From contig JBBDHG010000014.1 of the NCBI GenBank assembly GCA_037951165.1, forward strand, positions 1,387,501 through 1,451,500: 64,000 bases of DNA. Direction: 5' to 3'. Positions within the stretch are counted from its first letter, which is position 1, and the number at the start of each line of letters is the position of its first letter. Source of the stretch: Lophius americanus (Eukaryota > Chordata > Actinopteri > Lophiiformes > Lophiidae). A program made the translations under genes and the position numbers. The notes beneath the pieces are model-generated. The model had not been told where the DNA came from and did not search any database. It worked only from the letters and a program-made list of their open reading frames with translations. Shown here in pieces: positions 61,501 to 64,000 of the stretch.

Positions 61501-64000
61501 GTGTAACTCTATCTCTCTAAGTGCTTGGATTTGTATGCCAGAAATTCATTCTCTGAATTCAATTTATTATCTGGATCTGTAGCAACATGGACATGAACAG
61601 ATTCATTGTTAAAGCCAGAGATTTTGACTGTCATGAAGTCAGTCAGAGAAAGGACCAATGAGTCTTGCAGGTGGGGCTCCTTTAGGGAGCTCATAGTTCC
61701 ACATTAACTGTGTGCTCAGTGTACTCAACCGATTACGCAGATGTTCGCATGGCCATTTTCTCCGCATGGTCACACTGCTTTCAGGAGAGAGGAGTCCGTT
61801 TTAGATTCGGCCGATGGTCCGATTGAAAATGCCGTTGAGCCGTTTTAAAGTTCCCGCTGACTTATAAATCAAGATACCGATTTTATCACGATTTATGGAC
61901 CAGCCCCAGTTATAAGTCAAATGTGTTTACCATGTAGGATATTCAGGATTTCCTTATGCCTCGTTTCAAACCACAGAAGGGCCTCTGTCGTTGAATATCT
62001 GGCTGCTTTTAGGTGGTCTGCTCTGTCTCAAGAGTGACTCAATGCGGAGGGCGGTCAATATGGCTGCTCCAGACGTTGGGTAAATGAGGGAAGAAGCTTG
62101 ACACTGAGCCGAGGGCAGAATAGGAGAAAACAGGGGGTCTTTGTGTGGTAAGCAGACCCTCACAACTCCACGCCACTTCGCTGCCTTCTGCTATATTACA
62201 CCCAAACTATGTGGGGACAAATATGTCTGAAATAAATACATTTGTCATCAGAAAACTGAAATTATTTCCAAAAACAACGAACATTTAGTTTAATCTACTG
62301 CTTTGGATTAATCTTCATACGTTTTATCACGCACGTTTGATCTAAACAGCCCGAGATTTTTACAATCATTTTTGATTTTGGAATATTTTTTAATCCTAGT
62401 ATTACTTTTAAGTTGTTTGGTATATGTTTTATTTGAACAAGTCAAGGAATGCCACACACTTTCAAACTGCAAACCATATCCAACATTGGGTACAAATAAA
62501 GTAAGCTGACCTGAATCAAAACAGTGAATTTGAGGGGACATGACACCAGTAGATGCTCTAGATCTTCAGTTTAAGAGTGGCATGGAAAACACAAGACCAA
62601 TGAAGCTTTATTTTCAATGTACAGAATACAACCAAACTAGGAGAGGCTCTAGTACTACATAGCCCAGCTTTCATTCTAGTCCTGGCGACTACACACATAA
62701 TTTGCTTGACAGAGATCGACAAGCGTGAACAACAAGTACACAATAAAGAGGCATCAAACGGGAGAGCGGCAGAGCGCTCTCACAGCGCCACCCTGAATGC
62801 CAGCCGTCGGAGCTTGGATGAGCTCTGTGTCTTATTTGTAGCCAGTTCTCCACAGATGTGTGAGAAAACGACATTAAGGCGGACTCACAAACCTTTCATG
62901 ACTGATTGACTTAAGTTGATTTTGGGATGCAGATAGCAGCTCCTTTCTGTCGAGCAAGACAAGCAGACATTTTCTAGGCCTTTGTTCTTCTGCCAGGTCA
63001 TTACTGGTTGCCCCAGTCCTTATTTTTCGCAGACAAATAGTGGCTCCCACACTGCTGGACCCGGGTAGATTAGACGTCCCACACTGTGATGCGGTTTCTG
63101 ATGCCCTCCCTGCTATCACTCTGCAGCTGTGTGGTTTGATGTCTGCATTGTGTCGGTGCTGATACATTCTTTCATAGAGATGTGTGTTTCTTCGAAACGA
63201 CTGTAAAAAAAAAAAAAAGAAGAAACATTTCAGAGGATAGTTGAATTTATTTTTGTGTACCATACTGTCGATGGATACGGTTCAAGTTTCCCCACAATAG
63301 GGCGGACTCCCTGTTGCGTCAAGGTTCATCCCATCTTCCTGTTTTCGGTGTGTTCTCTTTCAGCGAGGTTCTGGTTACATTTTCTCCCTGCACTTTAATG
63401 ATGTAACGCACGCACTGTTGAGTTGGATGTCATTGAAAACCTCAGAATACATCAAGAGGACACGGCTTTTTATCAGTTTGTTTTCATTCTCCAAACCTCC
63501 ACCTCATAAACTTGTTAGATACGGACACTTTGATCCCCTTTGACATAAAGTTGAAACTTATCTTTAGCATGTACAGCTTTTCTTTTTTTATTCACGACTG
63601 TACATTTCACCCAGATTAAAAATACACAGAATGAATGTAATACAGGGATATAGTTTTAAAGGCATATGAGGCCACTAGTCATCAAAATATTTGTTTAATG
63701 GGTCCAGCATTGATTACACCGTCCCACTTTCTGATGTCAAATGGAGTTCGGACTTCTGAACCAGTGTGGCATGTGTGTTCTGTGTCTATGATTTGACTGC
63801 CAGGGCTTTTGAAAGAACTGATTTCATGTGAAGATATTGTGAAAGAGTAGCTGGTCCCAGCTGTTTTTATTTTCCCATATCTCATCCCATCTTTCCTCCG
63901 CCCTGCTCGCCTGACTGGAGGTTTTCTCTGCTTCTCAAAGCAGATTGTTTGCCATTTTGTTGGGCATTAGAGCTGAAGCTAAGTCCTCCCCTTGTGCTCC
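55511..64000. other. Unassigned non-coding DNA
   Basis: No gene is recognised. Frames open on both strands at 57659-57950 (87 codons minus, 81 plus) cover a repeat-poor block that could be conserved non-coding sequence. 59727-60149 (minus, 140 codons), 61045-61401 (minus, 118) and 62874-63263 (minus, 129) show no domain. Region 60180-60480 is strongly T-rich. An A run of about 14 lies at 63206-63219. No SINE, LINE or transposon ends were identified in these 8.5 kb, which makes it the most repeat-poor part of the window. Confidence 0.55.

Overview
The window looks like nuclear DNA of a teleost fish, probably a percomorph-type ray-finned fish. The evidence is its repeat content: tRNA-derived SINEs whose body carries the fish modules 'CTTGAGCAAG' and 'GGGTCAAATGCAGAG', a V-SINE (HE1/DANA type), a decayed Tc1/mariner transposase, small DNA transposons with terminal inverted repeats, and abundant (CA)n microsatellites. 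The DNA is AT-rich, stop codons are dense in all frames, and there are no bacterial-style operons or ribosome binding sites.

I find no protein-coding gene that I can name. The longest open frames (273, 164, 164 and 163 codons) either run through (CA)n/(TG)n tracts or show no domain or family signature. The window therefore reads as a gene desert or the inside of one or more very long introns. Three short stretches (13289-13375, 19508-19644, 48539-48720) have a strong polypyrimidine tract plus AG, a possible donor and an open frame. They are listed as weak exon candidates only. No tRNA, rRNA, microRNA or CRISPR locus was recognised.

Layout: 1-5.5 kb is unassigned non-coding DNA. 5.53-6.0 kb is a 16-bp-unit CA-rich minisatellite. 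6-12 kb is unassigned, with a diverged duplication at 9.17-9.43 kb and a degenerate SINE at 12.0 kb. 12.1-18.7 kb holds a GC-richer patch with one exon candidate and a 408-bp inverted-repeat transposon at 14.44-14.85 kb. 18.7-20.2 kb has two SINEs in opposite orientation flanking an exon candidate. 20.2-28 kb has two perfect hairpins, a hAT-like miniature element (23.1-23.6 kb) and a fragment of another DNA transposon (25.66 kb onward). 28-42 kb is mostly unassigned, with a LINE-type 3' tail, one SINE, a (GGAT)n tract and a diverged triplication at 40.67-41.02 kb. 42.5-44 kb has a transposon end fragment, microsatellites and a G-quadruplex motif. 47.7-52.1 kb has a degenerate SINE, an exon candidate, a hairpin, the Tc1 relic and the V-SINE. 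52.4-64 kb is unassigned apart from microsatellites and an enhancer-like patch near 55.0 kb.

There is no evidence here for a coordinated multi-gene system. The most distinctive objects are the inverted-repeat element whose end motif is reiterated internally (14.44-14.85 kb), several perfect short hairpins, and two diverged local multiplications. All family assignments come from recall of family hallmarks, not from a database search.
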